A stretch of 64,000 nt of DNA. Origin: Vibrio orientalis CIP 102891 = ATCC 33934 (GTDB taxonomy: Bacteria > Pseudomonadota > Gammaproteobacteria > Enterobacterales > Vibrionaceae). Each line of letters opens with the position of its first letter. Positions within the stretch are counted from its first letter, which is position 1. The position numbers and the translations under genes are program-made. Of this stretch, positions 27,660-35,507 are shown piece by piece. The stretch lies in the NCBI RefSeq assembly GCF_000176235.1, contig NZ_ACZV01000005.1:496001-560000 (forward strand). The letters are read 5' to 3'. Below the pieces are notes generated by a model. It searched no databases. It was not told the origin of the DNA and saw nothing but the letters and a program-made list of their open reading frames with translations.

Positions 27660-29057
27660 CTAGCTGTTGATTAACTCAGCCGCTTTCTTCATGGCTTCTT
27701 TGGTTGAACACTCAACCACGTTCGCGTTAGCAAAGCGCTGTGCATCTTTCACTTGAATGTCGTGAGCCAAGATAACCAGTTTCGCGTTAGCTACGTCTAA
27801 GTCGGTAATGCGGTTCTGAATGCCGTTTTGACCTTGTGTTTCGACCTTAATCTTAATACCTGCTGCTGCGCCTGCTTTCTCTAGTGCTTTCGCTGCCATG
27901 AAGGTGTGCGCTACGCCTGATGGGCAACAAGTTACAGCTACTACATCGTACTCGCCTTCGCCAGCTGCAGGAGCCGCTTGAGTTTGTACAGGTGCAGCTT
28001 GTTCGATTTCTTCTTCTGACTCTTCCGCAACTGGTTTCCAGAAGCCTACGATAAGAGCGGTCGTTAGCGAGCCTAATGCAATACCCACCACGTACATTGG
28101 GATGTTGCTTGATACTGGCGCTGTGATTAGGCCGCCCCATGGTGCGTGTAGTAGTACGTCTGTTAGGAAGCCGAATACACAACCCACAATACCACCAGCC
28201 ACGATTGAAGGAAGCACGCGCATTGGGTCATTCGCTGCAAATGGAATCGCACCTTCAGAGATACCGATAGAACCCATGATTGCTGCCGCTTTACCTGCTT
28301 CTTGTTCTTGCTTAGTGAACTTCTTCTTGAATAGGAAGGTCGCTAGCGCCATACCTAGAGGAGGCGTACAGATTGCGATGCCCACACCGCCCATTAGCCA
28401 TGGTTGAGTGTCTACCTGAGTTTGAGCAAATAGGGTTGCCACTTTGTTGATAGGGCCGCCCATATCGAATGCCGTCATACCACCAAGAATCGCACCTAGT
28501 ACTACTTTAGACGCGCCAGCCATTGACGCTAAGAACTCGTTCATAGACGCCATGAACAGTTTGATTGGCTCACCGATACCCCAAAGAACGATACCAGCAG
28601 AGACAAGCGTACCGATAAGTGGGTAGATGAAGTAAGCACCTAGTGCCGTCATGTTGGCAGAAAGTGGGATTTTCTTAAGCTGGAACACCACGCCACCGGC
28701 GATGAAACCTGCCACGATACAACCCAAGAAGCCGCCGCCCATATCCGCCATGATGCCAGAAGAGATCATCGCTGGTGCAAGCGCTGGCTTGTCAGCGATA
28801 GAGTAACCAATAAAGCCACCCAAAATGATCGGGAATAACACCAGACCTTTAATACCGATATTAGAAATATCAGCCAATAAACCGTCAGCCGGAACCGCAC
28901 CTTTACCTGATGCCATTACCGCTAATGCTAGAAGTACACCACCCGCAACAATAAATGGAAGCATATGAGAAGTACCGAATAAAAGGTGTCCTTTCATGGT
29001 GCTGAGTAGTTTTTTGAAATCGCTATTGTTAGTAGCTTGAGCTGTTAGGGTACTCAT
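27660..29057 (-). CDS. PTS fructose-family transporter subunit EIICB
   Basis: 465-aa fructose/mannitol-superfamily permease. The order is EIIC first (HLLFGTSHMLPFIVAGG, AFDMGGPINKVA, GISEGAIPFAA) then EIIB (from about residue 365) with the phospho-Cys in VTCCPSGVAHTF. A Pro/Ala/Glu linker joins them. It lies 12 bases after a stand-alone EIIA gene, so the two form a complete PTS unit. Substrate is not determinable; the manA linkage suggests mannose, fructose or a related hexose. Confidence 0.92.
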   Translation of the reverse strand: MSTLTAQATNNSDFKKLLSTMKGHLLFGTSHMLPFIVAGGVLLALAVMASGKGAVPADGLLADISNIGIKGLVLFPIILGGFIGYSIADKPALAPAMISSGIMADMGGGFLGCIVAGFIAGGVVFQLKKIPLSANMTALGAYFIYPLIGTLVSAGIVLWGIGEPIKLFMASMNEFLASMAGASKVVLGAILGGMTAFDMGGPINKVATLFAQTQVDTQPWLMGGVGIAICTPPLGMALATFLFKKKFTKQEQEAGKAAAIMGSIGISEGAIPFAANDPMRVLPSIVAGGIVGCVFGFLTDVLLHAPWGGLITAPVSSNIPMYVVGIALGSLTTALIVGFWKPVAEESEEEIEQAAPVQTQAAPAAGEGEYDVVAVTCCPSGVAHTFMAAKALEKAGAAAGIKIKVETQGQNGIQNRITDLDVANAKLVILAHDIQVKDAQRFANANVVECSTKEAMKKAAELINS

Positions 29058-29069
29058 AATTACTACGCC

Positions 29070-29510
29070 TTATGAATTGATTAAAATAGTTAGGATTTGT
29101 TGTTCGTCTTTCGCGTTTTGGATGGCTTCAATAAACTCTTCGCTGAATTTTCCGAACAGTTCTTGAAGCACATAAATATGATGATCGGCGCCGTTATCTG
29201 GTGAAGCGATCATAAAAAATACCGTAGGTTTAATACCGTCCTCATCGCCGTACTCGATGCCTTCACGCTTTACGCCGACAGCGATGGCTGGATTGGTGAC
29301 GGCTTGGCTTTTAGCATGTGGGTAAGCAATGCCATCCATAGAGGTAATGCTCAATGATTCGCGCGTTTCAATATCATCTAAGAATGCGGATTTATTATTA
29401 ATGCGTCCGTTGTCTAGCAGCATTTGAGCAAGTTCTTCAAACAGTTCTTTTTTATTATTTGCTTGAAGGTTGCCGGCAATTAAATTGACGTTTGTTAGTT
29501 CAGTAATCAT
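29070..29510 (-). CDS. PTS fructose-family EIIA component
   Basis: 146-aa stand-alone EIIA of the fructose type. The phospho-His is in MDGIAYPHAKS, and ESLSITS precedes it as in the family. It is the first gene of the EIIA-EIICB unit and should accept phosphate from HPr and pass it to the EIIB domain of the next gene. A CRP-like site lies about 115 bp upstream. Confidence 0.92.
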   Translation of the reverse strand: MITELTNVNLIAGNLQANNKKELFEELAQMLLDNGRINNKSAFLDDIETRESLSITSMDGIAYPHAKSQAVTNPAIAVGVKREGIEYGDEDGIKPTVFFMIASPDNGADHHIYVLQELFGKFSEEFIEAIQNAKDEQQILTILINS

Positions 29511-29623
29511 CTATTTTTGACTCATCAGTGCTTATGCAATGAGCTCAATTTAATCCTTGTCGCCAAACTCGGAAATAGTAAAAAAAATCCAACCACTAGA
29601 CTTTTGTATCCGCTCATTTTAAG

Positions 29624-29639
29624 TGTGATTAGCGTCATT
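29624..29639 (-). promoter_or_regulatory. CRP-like site upstream of the EIIA-EIICB operon
   Basis: TGTGATTAGCGTCATT: perfect left half (TGTGA), correct 6-base spacing and a partial right half (TCA). The location upstream of PTS genes fits cAMP-CRP control. Moderate match only. Confidence 0.45.
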
Positions 29640-29692
29640 TTTAACCTGTGCGAAGGCTCACAAAACAAATGTGAATCAACGGCTTAGACAGA

Positions 29693-29719
29693 AATAAAAA
29701 AGCCCTGCATAAGCAGGGC
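29693..29719 (-). terminator. Terminator of manA
   Basis: On the minus strand, GCCCTGC-TTAT-GCAGGGC is followed by a T6 tract, 43 bases after the manA stop. Confidence 0.9.
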
Positions 29720-29761
29720 ATTGTGTTAGTGCTGACCTTGGGGGAAGGCAGGAGCACGTTG

Positions 29762-30991
29762 TTAACTGTATGCGCGAGCGACTCGACCTGCGCAGTCAAT
29801 GTTGTATTGCTGCGCATAGGCAGGAATAAACACCGATTGGCCTTTCTCGATGACGCATTGCTCGCCACAAATATGAGTTAGGATCATGGCCTCATCAAGA
29901 GGTAGTAGTATTTCAGCGCCTTGAGTTTCGATTTCTCGCTGTTCGGAGTATTCAATAATGGCGAACTTAAAATCTTCGACCGGAATTGGGTACTCCAACA
30001 TGCCGTTATCTTTTGTCGGCTCTAGCAACAGACTATCGAGTCGTTTTTCATTAAAGCGAGTGCAAGAGACCAGCTCTTTCACATCCATGAACTTTGGCGT
30101 CAATCCTGCGCGCAATACATTGTCAGAGTTCGCCATGATCTCAAGCCCTGTACCTTTAATGTAGGCGTGCGGGGTTTCGGCATCTAAGTACATTGCTTGG
30201 CCGGGTTTTAAGGCAATGACGTTAAGGATCAATGGAGCAAATAAGCCCACATCGCCCGGATACTGCTCTTCAAGTTCCGTGATGAGATTAAACAGCGGAG
30301 TCGGCGACAGCTTGGCTTTCATGATCAGCATCATCAGCGCGACTTCTTTTTGCTCACCTTGCAGTGATAGTAATCCAGCGAAAAAGCTCGCTAAGCCATT
30401 AGGCGTTTGATCGCCCGATAAGTCGTTTACCAGAGAGTTGAGCTCAGGAATATCAAGGTAGTTAAAATGGGCAAGGATCTCGCTAATCGGTCTAAAGCCA
30501 TTCATCGCCGTATAGTCGGTTAACGCATAGACCAACTCTGGTTTATGGTTGGCATCTTTGTAGTTGCGGTTACTTGCAGAGAGCGGAATACCTTGCTGCT
30601 CTTCTTGCTCAAAACCAAGCTCTGCCTGCTGTTTATTCGGGTGCACTTGAATAGAGAGTGCTTTTTCCGCCGCGAGGACTTTAAATAAGTAAGGCAGCTC
30701 ACCAAATCGACGGGCAATCTTGTCACTTAAGAATAGGTTAAGGTTCTGGCTGATTAGGTTTGAGAGTTTAGTTTCCTCAGCGCCAGTATCGACCATTGAG
30801 CAGCCATTCGGGTGCGCGCCCATCCAAATCTCTGCTTGTGGTTCACCTGCTGTATTCGCAGTACCAAACAGTTGAGTAAACGAAGATGGGCTGCCCCATG
30901 CGTAGTTTTGAATCACATTGGTCATCGGATAAAACACGCGCTCAAGCAGCGATTCAGTATTGATAGATAGTTCAGACATTGACATCACCAT
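29762..30991 (-). CDS. manA: Mannose-6-phosphate isomerase, class I
   Basis: 409-aa zinc enzyme interconverting mannose 6-phosphate and fructose 6-phosphate. Seen: NVIQNYAWGS and EIWMGAHPNG near the N terminus, the type I signature around YKDANHKPELVYAL with the zinc-ligand Glu, HAYIKGTGLEIMANSDNVLRAG given in two parts (HAYIKGTGLEIM, SDNVLRAGLTPK), and a C-terminal cupin lobe. Starts at 30991, 30985 or 30979 are possible. It follows the EIIABC gene by 53 bases, so incoming phosphorylated mannose can feed straight into glycolysis. Confidence 0.95.
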   Translation of the reverse strand: MVMSMSELSINTESLLERVFYPMTNVIQNYAWGSPSSFTQLFGTANTAGEPQAEIWMGAHPNGCSMVDTGAEETKLSNLISQNLNLFLSDKIARRFGELPYLFKVLAAEKALSIQVHPNKQQAELGFEQEEQQGIPLSASNRNYKDANHKPELVYALTDYTAMNGFRPISEILAHFNYLDIPELNSLVNDLSGDQTPNGLASFFAGLLSLQGEQKEVALMMLIMKAKLSPTPLFNLITELEEQYPGDVGLFAPLILNVIALKPGQAMYLDAETPHAYIKGTGLEIMANSDNVLRAGLTPKFMDVKELVSCTRFNEKRLDSLLLEPTKDNGMLEYPIPVEDFKFAIIEYSEQREIETQGAEILLPLDEAMILTHICGEQCVIEKGQSVFIPAYAQQYNIDCAGRVARAYS

Positions 30992-31044
30992 AAAGAGAAA
31001 AGTGGCTTGGACGTGCAGCCCAAGCCAATATCAGTAAGGAAGGA

Positions 31045-32949
31045 TTAAGCCGCAGCGGCTGTGTATTTCGCTTTACGAAGGTTCTTTAAGGTGATGCAAG
31101 TTAGCGCTGTTACACCCGCACCTGCCGCCATACAAACAAGGGCTAGCAGTGGGTAGTTCATTGCACCAAGTAGAGCGACGACCGGGCCACCGTGCGCCAC
31201 GCTGTTGGTAATGCCGAATGAGAACGCCATCACTGCTGCAACCATAGAGCCCAGCACGTTGGCAGGAATCACCGACATAGGGTCTTGCGCCGCAAATGGA
31301 ATCGCACCTTCAGAGATGCCAACCAAGCCCATTGCGCCTGCTGCTTTACCTGCTTCAATTTCAGAAGACTCGAACAGGTCAAACTTGCGGCCTAGTACAG
31401 TAGCCAGAGCCATACCCAGTGGAGCAACAGGAATTGCACACGCCATTGCGCCCATAAATTGAGTTTGGCCGCTCGCGATCATGCCGACAGAGAATAGGAA
31501 TGCGACCTTGTTAAATGGGCCGCCCATATCAAAGCCAGCCATGCCACCGAGTACGATGCCCAGTAGAACCACGTTACCTGTGCTCATGCTGGTGAGCATC
31601 GCAGTCAGGCCATCCATGAGTCCTGCGATTGGTGCGCCAATAACAAAGATAAACAGACCCGCGATAAACAGTGAGCCAGTGATCGGAGCGATCATGATTG
31701 GTACAAGTGGCTGAATAAATTTGTGGTAGTTGATTGAAGTAATGAACTTAACGAAGTAACCCACTAACAGACCCGCGATGATGGCACCGATAAAGCCAGT
31801 ACCTGCGTCAGCGCCATAAAATGAGCCGTTGTTGGCAATCCAGCCACCGATTAGACCTGGAGTCAGAGCAGGGCGGTCAGCAATCGCATAGGCAATGTAA
31901 CCGGCAAGGATTGGGATCATCAGGGTGAAGGCAACCACACCGACTTCTAAGATTTGGTTCCAAAGACTACCGTCAGGAATAGCCATGCCAGCTTCAGTTG
32001 GTTCACCACCGACTGCTAGAGCAAGGGCGATAAGTAGACCACCAGTCACCACGAATGGGATCATGTGTGACACGCCATTCATTAGGTAGCGGTAAAGATC
32101 AGAACGTGCTTGAGACGCTTTCTCTGTAACAGATTGCGGAGCGCTGGTGGTTTCTGCTTGGTAAGTTGGAGCGTTAAGTGCTTGCGTAATCAAACCCTCT
32201 GCATCACGAATCGGTGCTTTTACGTTGGTCTTGATCACTCGTTTACCTGCAAAGCGCGCCATATCAACTTGTTTATCACAGGCAACAACAATCGCGTCAG
32301 CGCGAGCGATCTCTTCTTCCGTTGGGCTGTTTTTTACACCGATTGAGCCGTTGGTTTCGACTTTGACCTCAAAGCCCATTGCACGCGCGCCTTTTTCAAG
32401 TGCTTCGGCCGCAAGGTAAGTGTGGGCAACGCCAGCTGGGCAACCTGTGACACCGATGATAAAGCCTTTAGTTGTGTCTAGCGGTTGCGCTTCGTCGGCT
32501 TGCGGCTTTTGTAGTAGTAGTTCAAGCGCTTGCTGAGGAGAAGTGGCATTGATGAAGCTTTCAACAAAGCCATCTTCAATCAATTTAGAAGAGAGCTCAG
32601 CCAGCACTTCGATATGGTGGTTATCGCCGCCATCAGGAGAAGCGATCATAAAAAAGAGTTTTGATGGCTGGCCGTCGTCAGCGCCGTATTCGATGCCTGC
32701 TTTGTGAATACCAATCACAACCGCAGGTTCAATCACTGTCGCACTCTTGGCGTGAGGGATGGCAATACCATCTTCAAAGCCCGTGTTGCCTTCTGCTTCG
32801 CGCTTTTGGATATCAGCTAAGAAATCAGCTTTGTTAGAAATACGACCTTGTTGGTGAAGAACCTCGATCAGCTCTTCGAACACCTCTTGTTTGGAGGTAG
32901 CTTGCAGCTCAAGCTTAATTAAGTTTTCGTTGATCAATTTGGTGATCAT
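31045..32949 (-). CDS. PTS fructose/mannose-family EIIABC
   Basis: 634-aa three-domain permease in the order A-B-C. EIIA (1-150) has the phospho-His in GIAIPHAKS; EIIB (about 160-260) has the phospho-Cys in VTGCPAGVAHTY; EIIC (about 290-634) carries the membrane helices and GISEGAIPFAA. An upstream position to manA supports mannose as substrate, as reported for related Vibrio loci; this is inference. Divergent from the AraC regulator across a 392-bp gap with CRP-like sites. Confidence 0.93.
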   Translation of the reverse strand: MITKLINENLIKLELQATSKQEVFEELIEVLHQQGRISNKADFLADIQKREAEGNTGFEDGIAIPHAKSATVIEPAVVIGIHKAGIEYGADDGQPSKLFFMIASPDGGDNHHIEVLAELSSKLIEDGFVESFINATSPQQALELLLQKPQADEAQPLDTTKGFIIGVTGCPAGVAHTYLAAEALEKGARAMGFEVKVETNGSIGVKNSPTEEEIARADAIVVACDKQVDMARFAGKRVIKTNVKAPIRDAEGLITQALNAPTYQAETTSAPQSVTEKASQARSDLYRYLMNGVSHMIPFVVTGGLLIALALAVGGEPTEAGMAIPDGSLWNQILEVGVVAFTLMIPILAGYIAYAIADRPALTPGLIGGWIANNGSFYGADAGTGFIGAIIAGLLVGYFVKFITSINYHKFIQPLVPIMIAPITGSLFIAGLFIFVIGAPIAGLMDGLTAMLTSMSTGNVVLLGIVLGGMAGFDMGGPFNKVAFLFSVGMIASGQTQFMGAMACAIPVAPLGMALATVLGRKFDLFESSEIEAGKAAGAMGLVGISEGAIPFAAQDPMSVIPANVLGSMVAAVMAFSFGITNSVAHGGPVVALLGAMNYPLLALVCMAAGAGVTALTCITLKNLRKAKYTAAAA

Positions 32950-33063
32950 AGTGGACCCCTAGTGCTTTTCTTGTTTTGTTAGGGGTATTCTGAAATCTAT
33001 CAGCAATGCTCTGTAGTGAAGAAAAAATGCATTTACTGGAGGATTGTTGCGTCCGTTTTAGAG

Positions 33064-33079
33064 TGTGATTTTGATCGGT
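33064..33079. promoter_or_regulatory. CRP-like site, EIIABC side
   Basis: TGTGATTTTGATCGGT shares 11 of 16 positions with TGTGATCTAGATCACA. It lies 115 bp before the EIIABC start codon in the 32950-33341 divergent gap, which has no convincing ORF. Confidence 0.45.
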
Positions 33080-33244
33080 TGTGGTGCGGTTTTTCGCTCT
33101 GTCTTGACAACGTTGAGTACGTTTCTGTCCCTTTATTTATATGGGGTGTGTCGATTTTGTTTGTTGGTTTTATGAAGTGTTTATGTGAATTTCTAACTGG
33201 AGTTTTATCTCTATAACTAGATTTTTGTAACCTAGATCTCGAAT

Positions 33245-33260
33245 TGTGATTTTGCTCAAT
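33245..33260. promoter_or_regulatory. CRP-like site, AraC side
   Basis: TGTGATTTTGCTCAAT, 11 of 16 positions matching the CRP palindrome and sharing its first ten bases with the site at 33064. It lies 82 bp before the araC-family start codon. Confidence 0.42.
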
Positions 33261-33341
33261 AGCGCTATGTTTCACTAAGGAGTATATCTAGGCTATTAGC
33301 GCAAATGCTTAGATTTAGCGTGCAGTTTGAGATGATTCTAA

Positions 33342-34181
33342 ATGGTATTTCATGACTTAATCTCGTCAGTCCTTAATGAACGAGAGCCTTTTCATAACAT
33401 CTGGTTTGCCGGGGATTTTCACACGCCTCCAGCGTTTAGCTATCAAGTTAACTTTCCGCGCCTTGAGCTGGTGCTAGATGGGGAGTACATCAATGAAATG
33501 GAAACTCATGAACGCAAAGTCACCAGTATTGTTGCTAAAGCGGGTGACGCGATTTTTGTCCCGCCCAACTGTTGGAACAAGCCTGATTGGGATACCGACT
33601 GCTCTGTGCTGAGCATGCTGTTTGGTCGCAGGCAACTAGGTTTAAGTTTGGTCAGTAAACGCAAAGGAGAAGCGAGCTTTTACGACATTCAAAAACACAG
33701 TATTCAAACTCGTTCAGGGTTCGCTATCGATAATATTCTAGAGGCGCTTAGCGCACTGGCGAGGGAAAGTAATAAAAAGCCAATGGATGAGCTATTGCTG
33801 CAGGCGTTACTGCAATACAGCAAGACGATACTTGATGCGCCGGTCGAAAAGTCGCAAAGTCGCGTTCAAGATCTTTATCAGGGCATTTGTATTTATATTC
33901 AAGAGAATTTTCATCGCCAAATTACCCGCGATAGCATTGCGACGCGCTTTAGCATTTCGTCTAACCATCTTTCTCGCTTGTTCCGTCAGCAAGGGCATAT
34001 GACGCTAGCCGATTACATTACTTGGGTGCGTATTGACCGCGCTAAGTTCATGCTTAAAAAATACAACTTTAAGCTCAATGAAGTGTCGATGCGCTGCGGC
34101 TTTAAAGACGTGAACTATTTCTGCCGAGTATTTAAAAACCGCACTGGAAGAACGCCAACGGAATATCGCGGTTCGGTCTAG
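33342..34181 (+). CDS. AraC family transcriptional regulator
   Basis: 279-aa regulator with an N-terminal cupin-like sensor domain (residues about 20-110: AGDAIFVPPNCWNKPDW) and a C-terminal pair of HTH motifs (ITRDSIATRFSISSNHLSRLF and LNEVSMRCGFKDVNYFCRVF, both partial quotes of longer helices; ending RTGRTPTEYR). It sits inside the PTS cluster, divergent from EIIABC-manA and convergent with the HPr-like/EIIA gene, so it likely controls sugar uptake here. Confidence 0.92.
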   Translation: MVFHDLISSVLNEREPFHNIWFAGDFHTPPAFSYQVNFPRLELVLDGEYINEMETHERKVTSIVAKAGDAIFVPPNCWNKPDWDTDCSVLSMLFGRRQLGLSLVSKRKGEASFYDIQKHSIQTRSGFAIDNILEALSALARESNKKPMDELLLQALLQYSKTILDAPVEKSQSRVQDLYQGICIYIQENFHRQITRDSIATRFSISSNHLSRLFRQQGHMTLADYITWVRIDRAKFMLKKYNFKLNEVSMRCGFKDVNYFCRVFKNRTGRTPTEYRGSV

Positions 34182-34202
34182 GGTGAGAAAACTTGGCTGA
34201 GG

Positions 34203-34982
34203 TTATGACAACAACTGCGACATGGAGTACATCAACAGCGCTTGCAGATCGACACTGCTGCGAGTGAGTTTGAGTCGTTCAGGTAGTTGATCGCAAAGTA
34301 GATTACGCGTGAGGTTGGTTGCGGCAATGATCTGCTCTCTCGTCGGTTTTTCAGGCATCACCAGTGCTATAGCGAGGTGAACATCGCCCATTTGCGAAGC
34401 CCAATCAATCGGGCTGTCACTGGCAATTACAGCAATAGCAATATGGTCGATGTTTTCAAACATCACATGGGGCAGGGCGATACCCGGAGTGACACAGGTC
34501 GAAGAGCGTTCTTCTCGTTTTATAAAGGCAAGGAGTAGTTCGTCAGGGTGGCCGGGGTGTATCAACTGAGCCAGCCCTTTTAAACACTCAAATTTGGTCA
34601 GTTCGGTGTGGGCTTTGGCATAATGCCAGTGGGTATCATGGGCCGGGCACAATTGAGGCAGTCGCTCAGATAACTCACTGGAAAACTCATAGTTAATCTG
34701 CGAGCCAATCAAGGTGTAATGATCGGCGATGACATCCTTGAGCACAAAGCAGGCCAGCTCTGCATCCATGCCCATTGCGGTGATCTGGCATAGATCGCCT
34801 TTCACTAACCCCACTTGAAGCATCGCGACGGCCTTGGTTAAGTCGGCGCTGCGGTTACGGGTGATGTTAATGATTTTAATCTGACTTTTGAATTTCTTGG
34901 CTAAGTGGCGCAAAGGCTGAGCAATAGAGGCGTTCGCTTCGCTGCTGTCGACTAAAAAGGTGATTTGATACTCGTTCATCAT
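34203..34982 (-). CDS. Degenerate HPr - EIIA fusion protein
   Basis: 259-aa soluble PTS protein. Residues 1-88 align well with HPr (AKKFKSQIKI, LQVGLVKGDLCQITAMG), but the position of the phospho-His (His15 in E. coli HPr) is Asn17, and the regulatory Ser46 position is Lys. Residues about 125-259 are a fructose/nitrogen-type EIIA with an intact phospho-His172 in GIALPH. So EIIA can probably be phosphorylated but the HPr domain cannot by the usual route. It follows a stand-alone EIIB gene by 23 bases; no EIIC is attached. A regulatory role is plausible. Confidence 0.82.
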   Translation of the reverse strand: MMNEYQITFLVDSSEANASIAQPLRHLAKKFKSQIKIINITRNRSADLTKAVAMLQVGLVKGDLCQITAMGMDAELACFVLKDVIADHYTLIGSQINYEFSSELSERLPQLCPAHDTHWHYAKAHTELTKFECLKGLAQLIHPGHPDELLLAFIKREERSSTCVTPGIALPHVMFENIDHIAIAVIASDSPIDWASQMGDVHLAIALVMPEKPTREQIIAATNLTRNLLCDQLPERLKLTRSSVDLQALLMYSMSQLLS

Positions 34983-35005
34983 TAACGGCTTTCGGCACAG
35001 AATCG

Positions 35006-35305
35006 TTAACGGCAGTGGACAAGAAACACTTTGTCGACGTTAACCAACACGTCTTCAATGGAAACACGAATAGCGTTGCAGCCTTCAAAGCGGGCAGCTT
35101 GGTCAATATCGATGTCGGAGACAATCAGCACTCGATCGGCTAGCGCAATATCTTGCGGTGAGAGCAGGTTTTCGATGCCCATCGCACCTTGTGTTTCGAC
35201 TTTGATCTGAACCTTATACTTGGGCGCAGCTTTGATAAGTGCATCGGCTGCCATATAAGTATGTGCAATGCCTGTTGGGCAGGCGGTGACAGCGACTATT
35301 TTCAC
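35006..35305 (-). CDS. Stand-alone PTS fructose-family EIIB
   Basis: 99-aa single-domain EIIB with the phospho-Cys in VTACPTGIAHTY and the conserved IKVETQGAMGIEN segment. It precedes the HPr-like/EIIA gene on the same strand. With no EIIC in this pair, it could serve one of the neighbouring permeases or act in signalling. Divergent from the EIIACB gene across 202 bp. Confidence 0.9.
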   Translation of the reverse strand: MKIVAVTACPTGIAHTYMAADALIKAAPKYKVQIKVETQGAMGIENLLSPQDIALADRVLIVSDIDIDQAARFEGCNAIRVSIEDVLVNVDKVFLVHCR

Positions 35306-35392
35306 GGTGTTTCTCGGCTTGTTATTTTTTCGGATATTAGCACAGCATAAAGCGCAGGTTTTGATTTGGCACCATGATTTGAAAGACGCATA

Positions 35393-35408
35393 TCACAGTT
35401 TGATGTGA
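35393..35408. promoter_or_regulatory. Inverted repeat TCACA-N6-TGTGA between divergent PTS genes
   Basis: TCACAGTTTGATGTGA is a perfect 5+5 dyad, 100 bp before the EIIACB start and 88 bp from the EIIB start. The half-sites are in the opposite orientation to a CRP site, so it is not a CRP box. Binding factor unknown; the local AraC regulator is one possibility. Confidence 0.3.
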
Positions 35409-35507
35409 GTGTTACAATAATCCAGTTAATGGTGTTTTCGTCCTATATCTAACACCATGGGTGCTGGTTAATCTATGTTCGAGCGTGAACATTGCAAGGT
35501 AAATACA

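Noticed and set aside
27853..28626. Secondary ORFs opposite or out of frame with the PTS permease genes (also near 31205, 36413 and 36632)
   Set aside because: They are shadows of the EIIC coding sequence in other frames.
33016..33275. Small ORFs on both strands in the EIIABC-AraC gap
   Set aside because: Biased AT-rich translations without a good ribosome site; the stretch is better read as a divergent promoter region.
35393..35408. CRP site reading of TCACA-N6-TGTGA
   Set aside because: The half-sites are reversed compared with TGTGA-N6-TCACA, so CRP would not be expected to bind. Kept only as an unassigned dyad.
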